Shown: positions 6,000 to 13,988 of the stretch, one piece after another
Numbering within the stretch: position 1 is the first letter of the stretch
Layout of the letters: each line of letters opens with the position of its first letter
Virus record (IMG/VR): IMGVR_UViG_3300045922_000600
Coordinates: 1 to 49,906 of that record
Origin: a virus
DNA length: 49,906 nt
Reading direction: 5' to 3' (one strand)
Notes under the pieces: model-generated
The model's database searches: none
Told to the model about the DNA's origin: nothing
The model's input: only the letters and a program-made list of their open reading frames with translations
Translations under genes and position numbers: made by a program

Positions 6000-6460
6000 G
6001 CGGCACCGTCCGCGCGCTTCCCCTCGAACAGGTCTGCTTGGGCGCGTTCGCCGGTCCAGAACCGATCGGCTTCCGCCTCGAGCTGGATCAGCAGCGCGTT
6101 GACGGTCGGCGGCAGGGCGGGTCCACCGTCCGACGTCGGGACGGACGGCACGTGCGGCGTGTTGATCACCACGGGCGACGAGGCGCCGCGCACCTTCCGC
6201 AGGGCCGTGACGACACAGCCGCCGTGCTCGCCGAGGCTCAGCGTCACGCCGACGACGCTCATGTCCTCCGCGTAGGTGCTGGGCAGCTCGCAGCACTGCA
6301 CGACCCACGCGGTGAGCGCGTTCAGGGCGGCGACGAACTCGGGGCGCGGCAGCTCGTGGCTGGTCAGCGTCGACTCGATGGAGTCGACGTTCGCGCGATC
6401 CTCGACGCGCGTCAGGGCGACGCCCTTCGCGACCGAGTACTTGATCTTGGCGTACGGCAT
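5996..6460 (-). CDS. Conserved phage protein of unknown function (154 aa)
   Basis: The ATG at 6458-6460 is preceded by GGAGG at a good distance. A GTG at 6541 in the same frame is an alternative. The protein is alpha/beta with no signal peptide. Visible features are a segment TLTSHELPRPEFVAALNAL, a CC pair near residue 60, and a strand-loop ending VVINTPHVP. I recall similar uncharacterised proteins in phages encoding RecT-type recombinases, but cannot verify this. It ends Arg-Ala-Asp-Gly-Ala-Ala inside the recurring 18-bp junction sequence. Confidence 0.65.
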   Translation of the reverse strand: MPYAKIKYSVAKGVALTRVEDRANVDSIESTLTSHELPRPEFVAALNALTAWVVQCCELPSTYAEDMSVVGVTLSLGEHGGCVVTALRKVRGASSPVVINTPHVPSVPTSDGGPALPPTVNALLIQLEAEADRFWTGERAQADLFEGKRADGAA

Positions 6461-6675
6461 CAGGCCGCCCTCCGCATGGCCGTCGCCCTCGCGGTGCACG
6501 GCGGCGTAGTCGGGCAGGGCGCGCCGGCGGGGCGGAGGCACCAGGGGCAGAGATGCGGCGCCGTCGCCGTTTCGTCACCGTTTCGGGCGCCGATTCGGCG
6601 CGCGGCACACCTTGCGCGAGAGGTGAGACGCGCGCTATCCTCGTGTGGGGGCGAATGATGGTCGACGGCTGCGAC

Positions 6676-6723
6676 CAGAGGCAGCCGAGCGGTCATCGGT
6701 TCAATCCCGATCTGTGGCTCTGT
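6676..6723 (+). other. attP: Putative attP core derived from a tRNA 3' end
   Basis: Positions 6695-6711 form a perfect T-arm: stem ATCGG/CCGAT around the 7-base loop TTCAATC. It is followed by CTGTGGC, which could be the 3' side of an acceptor stem. No matching 5' acceptor half, D-arm or canonical anticodon arm lies upstream, so this is not a full tRNA gene. Tyrosine-integrase phages commonly carry a tRNA 3' end as attP so that integration restores the host tRNA. The integrase stop at 6741 is only 20 bp away, as expected. Core limits are approximate. Confidence 0.7.
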
Positions 6724-6740
6724 TTGCAAGTCGTTGTCCC

Positions 6741-7991
6741 TCAGTGATTTGTGGATACATCGGCCCGCCCCTTGCGGCGGGCCGTTGCCGTTTCGTCACC
6801 CTTCGCGTCGCGGGGCGGCAGGGTGCCCACCGCGGCCACCGCCGGCGCCAAGTCGTCCGTGCGGTCGCGCAGGTAGCTCCGTTTCAGCACCCGCAGGTCG
6901 CTGTCCCCGATGTAGCGGCCGGCGAGTTCGAGGTTGCCGGTCGCCTCGAGCACGGACTTCGCCACCATGCGCCGGAACCCGTGCATCGCGCGGTAGGGCT
7001 TCCAGGGCACCCCGGCCCGCTTTGCCGCCTCGTGCAGGTGGCGGTTGAGCGCCTGGTAGCCGTAGGCCCGGTCGACAGACTGGGTCCGCTGGTCGCCTCC
7101 GAAGAACACCAGCTCGCCCGCGTAGCCCGCCCGCCGCGCCCAGACGCGCGCGACCCGCAGCACCCGCACGGCGTCGCGGGAAAGCGGCTGCGTCCGCATC
7201 TTCCCGAGCTTGTCGTGCTCGCCCGGCCACCGGACCACCCGTCGACCCATGTCCACGTCGGACCATCGCAGCTGGAGCAGGGCATTCGATCGAGGCGCCA
7301 ACAGTCCATCAAGGGCGATCGCCGCCCAGGCGCGCCACTGCCCGGGCGTGCGGTAGTCGAGCTGCCCGAGGATCGCCCCGAACTCCGTCGGCGCGTACTC
7401 CTCGATGACGCGCGGCTGGTAGTCCCGCCCCTTGCGCACGGCATAGCCGTCGAGCGGATTGGCGACCAGCAGCGTCCGGAGCGCGGCCCACCGCCACACA
7501 CTCTTGACGAGCTGGATGTGGTGCGCCACTTGGTTGCGGGCCATCCCAGCGCCGTGCCGCCGCGGCCGCGTGAGCAGCGACGCGCGCCATTCGTCGAGCG
7601 TCTCCGGCCGCACGAGGTCCGCGAACGTCGTGATCGGCACGTGCAGCGTCCAGAGCTTCCACCGCGCCTTCGCGAGCGTTGCCGTCTTCGGCCGCCAGTC
7701 CGTCTCGTGGGCGAGCAGATACGCCTCCCAGAGCTCACCGACGGTGCGCCGTGCCGCCGCCGGCGTGTCGCGGCGCGTCAGCCGAGCGACCACGCCCTCA
7801 CCGAACGCCCGCGCCTGGCGCTCCGCGTCGCGCTTCGGGCCGCGGAAGGTCTCAAGACGCCGCTCCACGGCGCCAAGCGCGTTCCGCTCGCGCCACTCGA
7901 CGCGCACGACCGGTTCACCGCCGAGCACCTGCCGGAAGACGTTCACGGTCGCGCCGTGATGACCAAGCGTGGTGATGCGCTGCCGGCTCAT
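6741..7991 (-). CDS. int: Tyrosine-recombinase integrase (416 aa)
   Basis: The length and domain order fit phage integrases: an N-terminal arm-binding region, a core-binding SAM-like domain (residues ~82-180), and a C-terminal catalytic domain. Catalytic residues are readable: Arg234 (LAPRSNALLQL), Lys261 or Lys264, His337 and Arg340 (HGFRR), and Tyr373 (RSYLR). The usual second His/Trp position is less clear (GRYIGDSD). The start at 7989-7991 overlaps the upstream stop as ATGA. The gene ends beside the tRNA-derived attP, so it should catalyse integration into a host tRNA gene. It is transcribed in the early leftward operon. Confidence 0.93.
   Translation of the reverse strand: MSRQRITTLGHHGATVNVFRQVLGGEPVVRVEWRERNALGAVERRLETFRGPKRDAERQARAFGEGVVARLTRRDTPAAARRTVGELWEAYLLAHETDWRPKTATLAKARWKLWTLHVPITTFADLVRPETLDEWRASLLTRPRRHGAGMARNQVAHHIQLVKSVWRWAALRTLLVANPLDGYAVRKGRDYQPRVIEEYAPTEFGAILGQLDYRTPGQWRAWAAIALDGLLAPRSNALLQLRWSDVDMGRRVVRWPGEHDKLGKMRTQPLSRDAVRVLRVARVWARRAGYAGELVFFGGDQRTQSVDRAYGYQALNRHLHEAAKRAGVPWKPYRAMHGFRRMVAKSVLEATGNLELAGRYIGDSDLRVLKRSYLRDRTDDLAPAVAAVGTLPPRDAKGDETATARRKGRADVSTNH
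6761..6784. terminator. Strong GC hairpin at the integrase 3' end
   Basis: CGGCCCGCC at 6761-6769 pairs perfectly with GGCGGGCCG at 6776-6784 across a 6-base loop. It lies within the last codons of the integrase, next to attP. There is no clean U-tract on either side, so it may be an attenuator or an mRNA 3'-stabilising hairpin rather than a full intrinsic terminator. Confidence 0.4.
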
Positions 7992-8332
7992 GCGGCACGC
8001 TCTCCCGCCGCCCGGGCGATGCTGGCCGGCAGCGTGCGCGGGACGATGATGGCGCGGAGCCAGTAGCGGCCGCGCTCGTACCGGACGTGCCCGGTGTACG
8101 CGTAGAGTCGAGCGTGGCGCCGAACCTTGGTGCGGGTCCAGCCGGCCGCCGCGGCCGCGTCCTCCTCCGTCCACCACGTGAGAAGGTCTGCGGCGGCGCG
8201 GGCGACCCGATCGGCGACCTGCTCCAGCATCTCGGCATCGCGCGCGTGATTCCGACGACGCAACACCACGGCGTCCTCTCGGATCTCCGACAGCACGTCG
8301 GCGAGCTCGGTCCGCTTCGCGTTCGTCGTCAC
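7988..8332 (-). CDS. Helix-turn-helix DNA-binding protein (114 aa)
   Basis: The product starts at a GTG (8330-8332). Residues ~1-45 are helical and charged. Residues ~50-95 resemble a winged HTH (WWTEEDAAAAAGWTRTKVRRHARLY followed by a beta wing with GHVRYERGRYWLRA). Its position directly before the integrase could make it an excisionase or directionality factor. A generic regulator is equally possible, because a second excisionase-like gene lies at 13641-13886. Confidence 0.6.
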   Translation of the reverse strand: MTTNAKRTELADVLSEIREDAVVLRRRNHARDAEMLEQVADRVARAAADLLTWWTEEDAAAAAGWTRTKVRRHARLYAYTGHVRYERGRYWLRAIIVPRTLPASIARAAGERAA

Positions 8333-8388
8333 GCGCGGGTCCTCCCACGGATCCGGCTGGCCTGCGGGCAGGTCGTGCAGTGGCTCAT
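8329..8388 (-). CDS. Possible 19-residue microORF tiled between sbcC and the HTH gene
   Basis: ATG at 8386-8388 overlaps the sbcC stop (ATGA), and its TGA at 8329-8331 overlaps the next GTG (GTGA). The peptide carries a CTTC pair and a basic tail. It may be a coding microprotein or simply a device to carry ribosomes across the gap. Too short for a firm call. Confidence 0.3.
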   Translation of the reverse strand: MSHCTTCPQASRIRGRTRA

Positions 8389-10829
8389 GCCGCCAGCTCC
8401 AACGCCAGCGGCTCCGCCGGCCCCTCAGCCCCTCCGACCACGCTCACCCCGCGCAGCACATCGAGCTCGACCCGGACCACGTGGTCCATCGCGTCCCGAA
8501 TCCCCTGGTCGTGCGTGATCAGCACGATCTGCGCGAACCGGTCACCGAGGCGCCGCAGCATGGCGAGGACGTTCGCGCGGCGCTGCTCGTCGAGCGCCGC
8601 GGTCACCTCGTCGAGGATGAGCAGCGAGAACGGCGTGCCGGACCGCTCCGCCACCATCTGCGAGATGGCGAGGCGCAGCACGAGGTTGCAGAGGTCCTCC
8701 TCTCCGCCGGAAATCACCGGCTTCGGGAGCCCGTCCTCCACGAGCGTCAGCTGGTAGTCCTCGCCGAACTCCGCGTGCGTGTACCGGCCGTCGGTGAGCG
8801 CCTCCAGCAGCCCGCTCGCGAGGTCCGCCAGCTCCGGCCGCAGCGCGCCGTTCAGGTCCGCCCGCAGCTCGCCCATCGCACGGTCGAGCTCCTCGAGCAC
8901 GAGCCGATCGCGGTCGAGGGTGGCCAGCCGTTCTCGGGCCTGGGCGGTCTCCTCGAGACGGCGGCGTGCGGCCGCGAGGGCCTCGCTCGACCGCGCCGCG
9001 GCATCAGTGGCGGCGCGGTGGGCCTCAGCGGCGGCCCGCAGCGCGCGCTCCGCCTCGGCGTAGTCGCGCCGCAGTCCGTCGTACGCCTCGGCCGTGAGGC
9101 CCAGCGCCGCGAGGCGCGCGTCGACGTCGGCCTGCTCGCTCGCGATGGCGCGGGCCTGCTGCTGCGCCTGCTCGAGCGCGTCGGCGACCCGGGCCTGCCC
9201 GGTCGCCTTGTCGGCGAGCACGGCACGACGGGCCTCCGCCGGCGCGAGACGCGCCAGCTCCGACCGCACGATCGCGTGTCGCGCGGCGTCGTAGGTGACC
9301 GGGAGCGCGGCGATCTGGGCGATCACCCGTGCGACGTCGGCCTCCAGGCGCTGGCGGTCCGACTGCCGGCGCACCATCTCGCGCAGCGCGTCCTGCGCCT
9401 CCGTGACTGCCGCCCGCGCCGTGTGCAGGGAGGCGGTGTCCTGCTGCAGTTCGCGGCGCCAGTCGCGGACGCCCTCGGGTTCGGCCTCGAGCGCGAGGGC
9501 GCGCGCGCTGAGCGCGGTGCCCTGTTCCGTCGCCGCCTCAATCTCGGCGGTCACCGCGGCGAGCACGTCGTGGTAGCGCTCGCCCAAGGCGACGCCGCAG
9601 GTGCTGCACGGGGAGTCCGGGCCGCGCGAGACCAGCGCATCGCGCTTCGCGAGCAGCGGGCGCACCGACGCCCGCGCCTGCTGCAGCTCGGCCCGCGCGG
9701 TCGCCAGCTGCTCGCGCCAGGTGGCCTCTTCCTCCGACAGCCGCCGCTCGGCCTTCTCGACGTCGGCGAGCCATTCGTCGACCTGCGAGGTGGTCGCGGT
9801 GACGATCTGCTGCGCGTGCTCGACCGATGCCCGGAGCGCCTCGGCGCTCGGCATGGGGTCGAGCTGCGCCTGGAGGTGCGCCTGGGTGCCCAGCAGCCGC
9901 TGCCGCTCGGTATCAGCGGCGGCCTCGCGATCGAGCCGCGCGCCCTCCTCGCGCAGGGCCGGCAGCGCCGACAACTCGGCGTCGAGGGCCGGCAACGCGG
10001 CCACCGCGTCGGCGATCGCGTCACGCTCGTGCTCAAGACGCAGGACGTCGCGCGCCACGGACTCGTCGCGGAGCGCGAGCGCCCGCCGATGCTGCGTGAG
10101 CTGCTCCTGCTGTGCCCACGCCGACTGCGCGACCTCCCAGGTGGCCCGGAGCCGAGACTCGGTGGCCTCGGCCGCCTCCCGGACCTGCTCGGCCGCGATC
10201 AGCGCCGACTGTGCGGCCATGTCGCGCTGCCGCGCGGCCACGCAGTCCGCCTGGAGCGTTTCGGCGGCAGGCATCGTCGCACGCAGCGCCGACGCCTCGG
10301 CCGCGAGCCCGCGCCGCGCCTCCCGGGCGAGTGTCTGCGCCGCCTCAAGCCGGTCGTAGCCGAGGACGCGCGACAGGAAGCGCGCCCGCTCGGCCGGCCC
10401 CATCGACCCCATGACGGCGAGGTCCTTTTGGCCGGTGAAGTACGTGGTGAAGAACTCGGCGCGCGTCATCCCGAGCGTGCGCTCGATCCACTCCGTGACG
10501 CCGCCCAGGCTGGTTGCCACCGGCGTCTCGGACGCGCCGAGAAACCCGCTCGCGGAGGAGAGCCCCCGCTCGACGCGCACGTGATGGGCGCCCACGGTGA
10601 ACTCGAGCTCCACGCTCACGGCGGCACGGGGCGGCGCCCCGCGGTGCTTGATCGTGTCCTTGCTGCCCCGCGCCGCACTCACGCCGTACAGCGCGAAGGC
10701 GATCGCCTCGAGGATGGTGGACTTGCCCGAGCCATTCGCGCCGACGATGCCCGTCAGGCCGCGGTCGAATCGGATGTCGGTCTCGGCGTGCTGGCGGAAG
10801 TTCCGCAGCCGCAGGCGGTGCAGTTCCAT
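8385..10829 (-). CDS. sbcC: SbcC-like ATPase subunit of an SbcCD nuclease (814 aa)
   Basis: A Rad50/SbcC-type SMC ATPase. Walker A (GANGSGKST) is at residues 30-38. Long coiled coils flank a zinc hook, with the CxxC at Cys408-Cys411. An ABC signature-like region (ISGGEED) precedes Walker B (LLILDEV, about residue 740) and a final H-loop (LITHDQG). At 814 residues it is shorter than cellular SbcC (about 1000 aa), closer to T4 gp46-like proteins with shortened coils. The start lies 2 bp after the sbcD stop. Together they should resect or cleave DNA ends and hairpins. Confidence 0.92.
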   Translation of the reverse strand: MELHRLRLRNFRQHAETDIRFDRGLTGIVGANGSGKSTILEAIAFALYGVSAARGSKDTIKHRGAPPRAAVSVELEFTVGAHHVRVERGLSSASGFLGASETPVATSLGGVTEWIERTLGMTRAEFFTTYFTGQKDLAVMGSMGPAERARFLSRVLGYDRLEAAQTLAREARRGLAAEASALRATMPAAETLQADCVAARQRDMAAQSALIAAEQVREAAEATESRLRATWEVAQSAWAQQEQLTQHRRALALRDESVARDVLRLEHERDAIADAVAALPALDAELSALPALREEGARLDREAAADTERQRLLGTQAHLQAQLDPMPSAEALRASVEHAQQIVTATTSQVDEWLADVEKAERRLSEEEATWREQLATARAELQQARASVRPLLAKRDALVSRGPDSPCSTCGVALGERYHDVLAAVTAEIEAATEQGTALSARALALEAEPEGVRDWRRELQQDTASLHTARAAVTEAQDALREMVRRQSDRQRLEADVARVIAQIAALPVTYDAARHAIVRSELARLAPAEARRAVLADKATGQARVADALEQAQQQARAIASEQADVDARLAALGLTAEAYDGLRRDYAEAERALRAAAEAHRAATDAAARSSEALAAARRRLEETAQARERLATLDRDRLVLEELDRAMGELRADLNGALRPELADLASGLLEALTDGRYTHAEFGEDYQLTLVEDGLPKPVISGGEEDLCNLVLRLAISQMVAERSGTPFSLLILDEVTAALDEQRRANVLAMLRRLGDRFAQIVLITHDQGIRDAMDHVVRVELDVLRGVSVVGGAEGPAEPLALELAA

Positions 10830-10831
10830 GG

Positions 10832-11998
10832 TCAGGCCTCCACCGCGACGACGCGAGTGGCGTCCGTCGCCTGCTTGAGGAATCGGGCGCCAGCCGCCAC
10901 GAGCGCGTCGCGGTCGACATCGGCGGGCAGGTCGCGGCTCTGCAGCGCCGTGCGCAGCAGGACCTCCAGGCTGGTGTGCTTCGCCTGTTCGACACTCACG
11001 AGCGCCGGCGCTTCGACCGGCGCGCGCGGCACCAGTTGCAGATGCAGGGCCCGGGCGCGGAGCTGCTTGAGCGCGTCCTGGTCGAGCTCGCGGAGGCGAT
11101 GCCGCGGGCAGTTGGCGAGCACGACCCGCACCACGGCGTCGTCGATCGGGTCGAGCTCGAAGCCGCACTCGGCCTGGATGGCCTCGTCGATCTCGACGGC
11201 GCTGCGTGTGGCGCAGTCGATCGGCCCGAGGTCCAGGAACGTGCGCGACGGCAACAGGGGCACAAACCGGGTGTGCCGCGTGGCCAGGTCATGCACGAGG
11301 AACCCTTTCCCCGACACGCCACGCGCCTGCTGCTCCTCGATCTCGCCCCACGGGTTGGTGCTCGTGTAGTCGATCGACCCGCTGTACCAGCAGCGCGGCG
11401 CGACCTCGCGGGCCACGTGCCAGTGGCCAAGGCACACCACGTCCCACGCGTCCGCGTGCAGCTCGTGCACGTCGATGTCGTGCGAGGTGCGCACCGGCAG
11501 CATGCCGGCGATCTCGCCGTGCAGCAGGAGCACCTTGTGCCGGCGCGTCGTCGTCGGGCGCAGCACGGGACGCTCGATGCCGACGACGTCGGGCACGGCG
11601 AGGACCTCGAGGTCCAGCTCGGGCAGGTCGATGACCTCGGCTGCGCGCTCGACGACATGGATGCGAAGGCCCCGGAACAGCTGGAGCATGCACCCCGCGT
11701 CACTCGTGCGCGGCGCGTCGTGATTCCCGGCCACGATGATGATCTCTGCCGACGGCAGCGCCTTCCGGAGCTTCGCAAATCCGTTGAACGCGTGCACCGT
11801 GGCCGGGTTCGACGGGTGCGAGTGATGGAACACGTCGCCGCCCACGAGGACGAGCGCCGGCAGTTCGGCGATCACCGCCTCGATTGCGCGCGTGAACGTG
11901 TCCGCCACGTCCTGCTCGCGCTGGTTGATGCCGGACGGCGCCAGCCGATTAAACTGCCGGTAGCCGAGATGGAGGTCGGCAAGGTGGGCGATGCGCAT
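10832..11998 (-). CDS. sbcD: SbcD/Mre11-like exonuclease subunit (388 aa)
   Basis: The calcineurin-like phosphoesterase motifs are in order: Asp8-x-His10 (ADLHLG), GGDVFHHS, the GNHD motif (VAGNHD), a later His (LLHGE), and the GHWH motif (CLGHWH). The C-terminal ~120 residues match a capping/SbcC-docking region. The start overlaps the recT stop by one base and the gene is followed directly by sbcC, the usual pair. It is expected to supply the metal-dependent nuclease that makes 3' single strands for RecT. Confidence 0.93.
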   Translation of the reverse strand: MRIAHLADLHLGYRQFNRLAPSGINQREQDVADTFTRAIEAVIAELPALVLVGGDVFHHSHPSNPATVHAFNGFAKLRKALPSAEIIIVAGNHDAPRTSDAGCMLQLFRGLRIHVVERAAEVIDLPELDLEVLAVPDVVGIERPVLRPTTTRRHKVLLLHGEIAGMLPVRTSHDIDVHELHADAWDVVCLGHWHVAREVAPRCWYSGSIDYTSTNPWGEIEEQQARGVSGKGFLVHDLATRHTRFVPLLPSRTFLDLGPIDCATRSAVEIDEAIQAECGFELDPIDDAVVRVVLANCPRHRLRELDQDALKQLRARALHLQLVPRAPVEAPALVSVEQAKHTSLEVLLRTALQSRDLPADVDRDALVAAGARFLKQATDATRVVAVEA

Positions 11999-12831
11999 CA
12001 GAGGATCCCCTCGAGGTCCGTCGCGTCGTCGGCGCCGTAGCCGTTGGCCGGCTGCGCGATCGCCGGCGCGCGCGTCGGCTCGTCGTAGTGCGGCGCGCCA
12101 TCGGCCAGCTGCGGCATGGCGCCGCTGCTGAGCGTGTCGAGCGCGTCCTCGGTCGGCACGTCGTCGTAGTCGAGCCGCGTGAGCAGCGCGAGGCGCGGCG
12201 ACTTCGGCGCGCTCTTCGCCGCCCGTCGGATGACCGTCTTGCGCGCGTACCAATAGGGCAGGTCGCGGACCTTGTTCGGGTTCCACTGGTGCGAGCCGCG
12301 GCGGATGGCCTCGATTTCGTCGGCGCTCATGACCTCCTGGATCACGCCGCCCATCACGGTGGGGATCGAGCAGTACGCGCCGATGATGGGCCCGTTCCGG
12401 TCCCGCCAGTGCGGGCGGTGCACGATCAGCGGGTGGTCGCCTTCCTGGTACTCGAAGTGGTCCGCTTCGCGGATCTCCTTGGCGTTGACGTGCTTCACGA
12501 GGCGCGTGGCCACCATGAGCTCGATGTAGCCCTTGTAGTCGGCGACGGGCGTCGCCACGCCCTTGTACGGCACGATGTGCGCCGTGCGACCGATCTCGAG
12601 GCCCCACTGCGTGATGACCACGGCGGACATGACCACACTCTCCCACTTCGCGTCGAGCAGGCTGCGGTTGGCGCCGAGCGCCATCATCACGGAGTGGCGC
12701 ACACTCGCCGGCGTCATGCCGGGCGGGCAGAAGGCAGCGATCCGCTCCTCCATCTCGATGAGCTTGGCCTCGATCTTCTGCGCCGGCGTGAGCGCCGGGC
12801 GCGGGTCCTGCACTGGTGCGGTGACAGTCAT
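11998..12831 (-). CDS. recT: RecT-family single-strand annealing protein (277 aa)
   Basis: The core (ITQWGLEIGRTAHIVPYKG, then a YKGYIELM motif, then a catalytic-like GDH segment and the KTVIRRAAK helix) is the characteristic RecT order. Length is typical. The C-terminal ~50 residues are disordered and acidic. It should coat ssDNA and promote annealing during phage recombination and recombination-dependent replication. No RecE or lambda-Exo gene is visible; the adjacent sbcD-sbcC pair is the likely partner nuclease. The operon arrangement supports this. Confidence 0.93.
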   Translation of the reverse strand: MTVTAPVQDPRPALTPAQKIEAKLIEMEERIAAFCPPGMTPASVRHSVMMALGANRSLLDAKWESVVMSAVVITQWGLEIGRTAHIVPYKGVATPVADYKGYIELMVATRLVKHVNAKEIREADHFEYQEGDHPLIVHRPHWRDRNGPIIGAYCSIPTVMGGVIQEVMSADEIEAIRRGSHQWNPNKVRDLPYWYARKTVIRRAAKSAPKSPRLALLTRLDYDDVPTEDALDTLSSGAMPQLADGAPHYDEPTRAPAIAQPANGYGADDATDLEGIL

Positions 12832-12833
12832 GA

Positions 12834-13160
12834 TCAGTCCTCTGTCGGGCGGGAGAAGGGGCGCGCCGCTGGCGCGCAGCGACGGACGCGAGTGGCGGCG
12901 TCGGTGATCGGGCGCACGCGCGGCTGGTCGGCGTCGCGCGTCTCGGCGAGCGCGGCCTCCACGAGATCACGGTCGCTCCGGGGGTCGGTCGCGTCGATGA
13001 CGCACACCAGGAACCGCGCGCGCCCGGCAACACTGCACAGGCCCTGCGGCACCACCCCGGCCGGGATCGGCACGCGGACGACCGACCCATCGGGCGCGCC
13101 GTAGACGGCGAGGCGATCGCACGGCGGGTGGCGTGGGGGGACAGACGGGGATACCTTCAC
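12834..13160 (-). CDS. Hypothetical phage protein (108 aa)
   Basis: The start is the GTG at 13158-13160, chosen because a full Shine-Dalgarno (AGGAGGTG) lies a few bases upstream. The middle of the protein has beta-strand character (SVVRVPIPAGVV, ARFLVCVIDATDP). The C-terminus is helical and basic. No family recognised. As the gene before recT it may act in recombination or early regulation. The 76 bases between it and the next upstream gene contain no other open frame I would defend. Confidence 0.6.
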   Translation of the reverse strand: MKVSPSVPPRHPPCDRLAVYGAPDGSVVRVPIPAGVVPQGLCSVAGRARFLVCVIDATDPRSDRDLVEAALAETRDADQPRVRPITDAATRVRRCAPAARPFSRPTED

Positions 13161-13236
13161 TGCACACCTCCTGATCAGGTGAGAGTCGTTGACTCCGGCC
13201 GCCCCGGTGCCCACCACCGGGGCGTTGCTGTCTGCG

Positions 13237-13638
13237 CTACGCCGCGCGCGGCGGGTCCTGCGACGGCGCGCTGAGCGCCGCGGTCACGATCTGCATGGTC
13301 GCGGCCGACACGGCCCGCGCGATCTGCTCCACCGGGACGCCGGCGTCGGCGAGTTCCTCGCTCAGCCTGGCGAGGCCGGCGACGACCCGGTCGCCGCGTC
13401 GCCGTCCCGCCTGATCATCGAGCCACCGGGAGACCGGCAGCCCACGCGCCCGGATCTCGCGGCGAGCGTCGAGCGCTGCGTCGTGCCAGACCCCGCGAGC
13501 GCGGCGGAGCGCCGGGCTCTCATTGATCCGCTGCCTCGGCATGGCCGAGCCCTCCCGTGCCTCCCGGCACTCTGCGAGTGTCGCCCGCCGGCCCACCCGG
13601 CGAACGTGCCCCCATGCGCACCGCACGAGGCCCACCAT
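13237..13638 (-). CDS. Hypothetical phage protein, helical (133 aa)
   Basis: The ATG at 13636-13638 has an AGGCGG-type ribosome site at a suitable distance. A GTG at 13644 overlapping the upstream stop is an alternative. The N-terminus is basic and contains two Cys residues. The C-terminal half is alanine-rich and helical (LARLSEELADAGVPVEQIARAVSAAT). No domain is recognised. Second gene of the early leftward operon, so a regulatory or DNA-binding role is possible. Confidence 0.55.
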   Translation of the reverse strand: MVGLVRCAWGHVRRVGRRATLAECREAREGSAMPRQRINESPALRRARGVWHDAALDARREIRARGLPVSRWLDDQAGRRRGDRVVAGLARLSEELADAGVPVEQIARAVSAATMQIVTAALSAPSQDPPRAA

Positions 13639-13640
13639 GG

Positions 13641-13886
13641 TCACGCCGCCTGCTTGGCGGCCTCTGCCGCCCGCCGCTCCGCCTCCCAGCGATCGAGCAG
13701 ATGCCGAATCGAGGCCGTCGAGATCACGAGGCGCTTGTGGCCGGCCTCGGTGTGCACCGTCTTCGCCTCGAGCTGCCCCTCGATCACGAGCGACTTCACC
13801 GTGGTCGGCGCCTTCCCTCCGAGGAGCACGCCGGCCCGGCGCACGGCCACGAAGTCGACCCCATCCCACCCGCGATTTGCCGTCAT
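13641..13886 (-). CDS. Excisionase/MerR-like helix-turn-helix protein (81 aa)
   Basis: A small protein of the size of phage excisionases and Cro-type regulators. The core (DFVAVRRAGVLLGGKAPTTV, then a strand pair ending in KRLVISTASIRHLLDRW) fits the winged-helix layout of excisionase/MerR-like DNA-binding proteins. It is the first gene behind the strong leftward promoter and is transcribed divergently from the repressor, the position of Cro in lambdoid phages. It may therefore be the lytic regulator, or Xis, or both. Confidence 0.65.
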   Translation of the reverse strand: MTANRGWDGVDFVAVRRAGVLLGGKAPTTVKSLVIEGQLEAKTVHTEAGHKRLVISTASIRHLLDRWEAERRAAEAAKQAA

Positions 13887-13914
13887 GCGCGTCCCCGTGT
13901 TGATTCCGAGTCCG

Positions 13915-13929
13915 GTGCCGAGTCGGCAC
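13915..13929. promoter_or_regulatory. Candidate operator palindrome
   Basis: GTGCCGA-G-TCGGCAC is a perfect 7+1+7 palindrome in the divergent region, just downstream of the leftward -10 element. That is the place where a repressor dimer would block initiation. A second, imperfect dyad (TTGTCACCTGTCAA, 13960-13973) overlaps the -35. Confidence 0.55.
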
Positions 13930-13944
13930 CCGGGTCACATCGCA

Positions 13945-13973
13945 AGTGTAGGCAACCGCTTGTCACCTGTCAA
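13945..13973 (-). promoter_or_regulatory. Early leftward promoter (consensus sigma-70 type)
   Basis: On the minus strand TTGACA (13968-13973) is followed by a 17-base spacer and TACACT (13945-13950): a perfect -35, optimal spacing and a 4/6 match to TATAAT. Transcription would begin near 13938 and give a leader of about 50 nt before the ATG at 13886. It is the most convincing promoter in the window and would drive the recombination and integrase operon. Confidence 0.75.
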
Positions 13974-13988
13974 GAGGACGACTACGGC

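Noticed and set aside
6460-6729. Minus-strand frame (89 codons) ending in a TGATG overlap with the 5996-6460 gene
   Set aside because: Its only good start lies inside the attP tRNA fragment and the peptide has no domain. A short internal gene there cannot be excluded, but no start is convincing.
6640-6730. Possible complete tRNA gene near the integrase
   Set aside because: Only a T-arm and one acceptor strand can be folded. The anticodon-like hairpin has an 8-base loop and no D-arm or 5' acceptor partner is present, so it is an attP fragment.
8481-11369. Very long plus-strand open frame (about 960 codons) opposite sbcC-sbcD
   Set aside because: It is the antisense shadow of two confidently identified genes; GC-rich codon use leaves the complementary frame free of stops. 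No ribosome site or domain is present.
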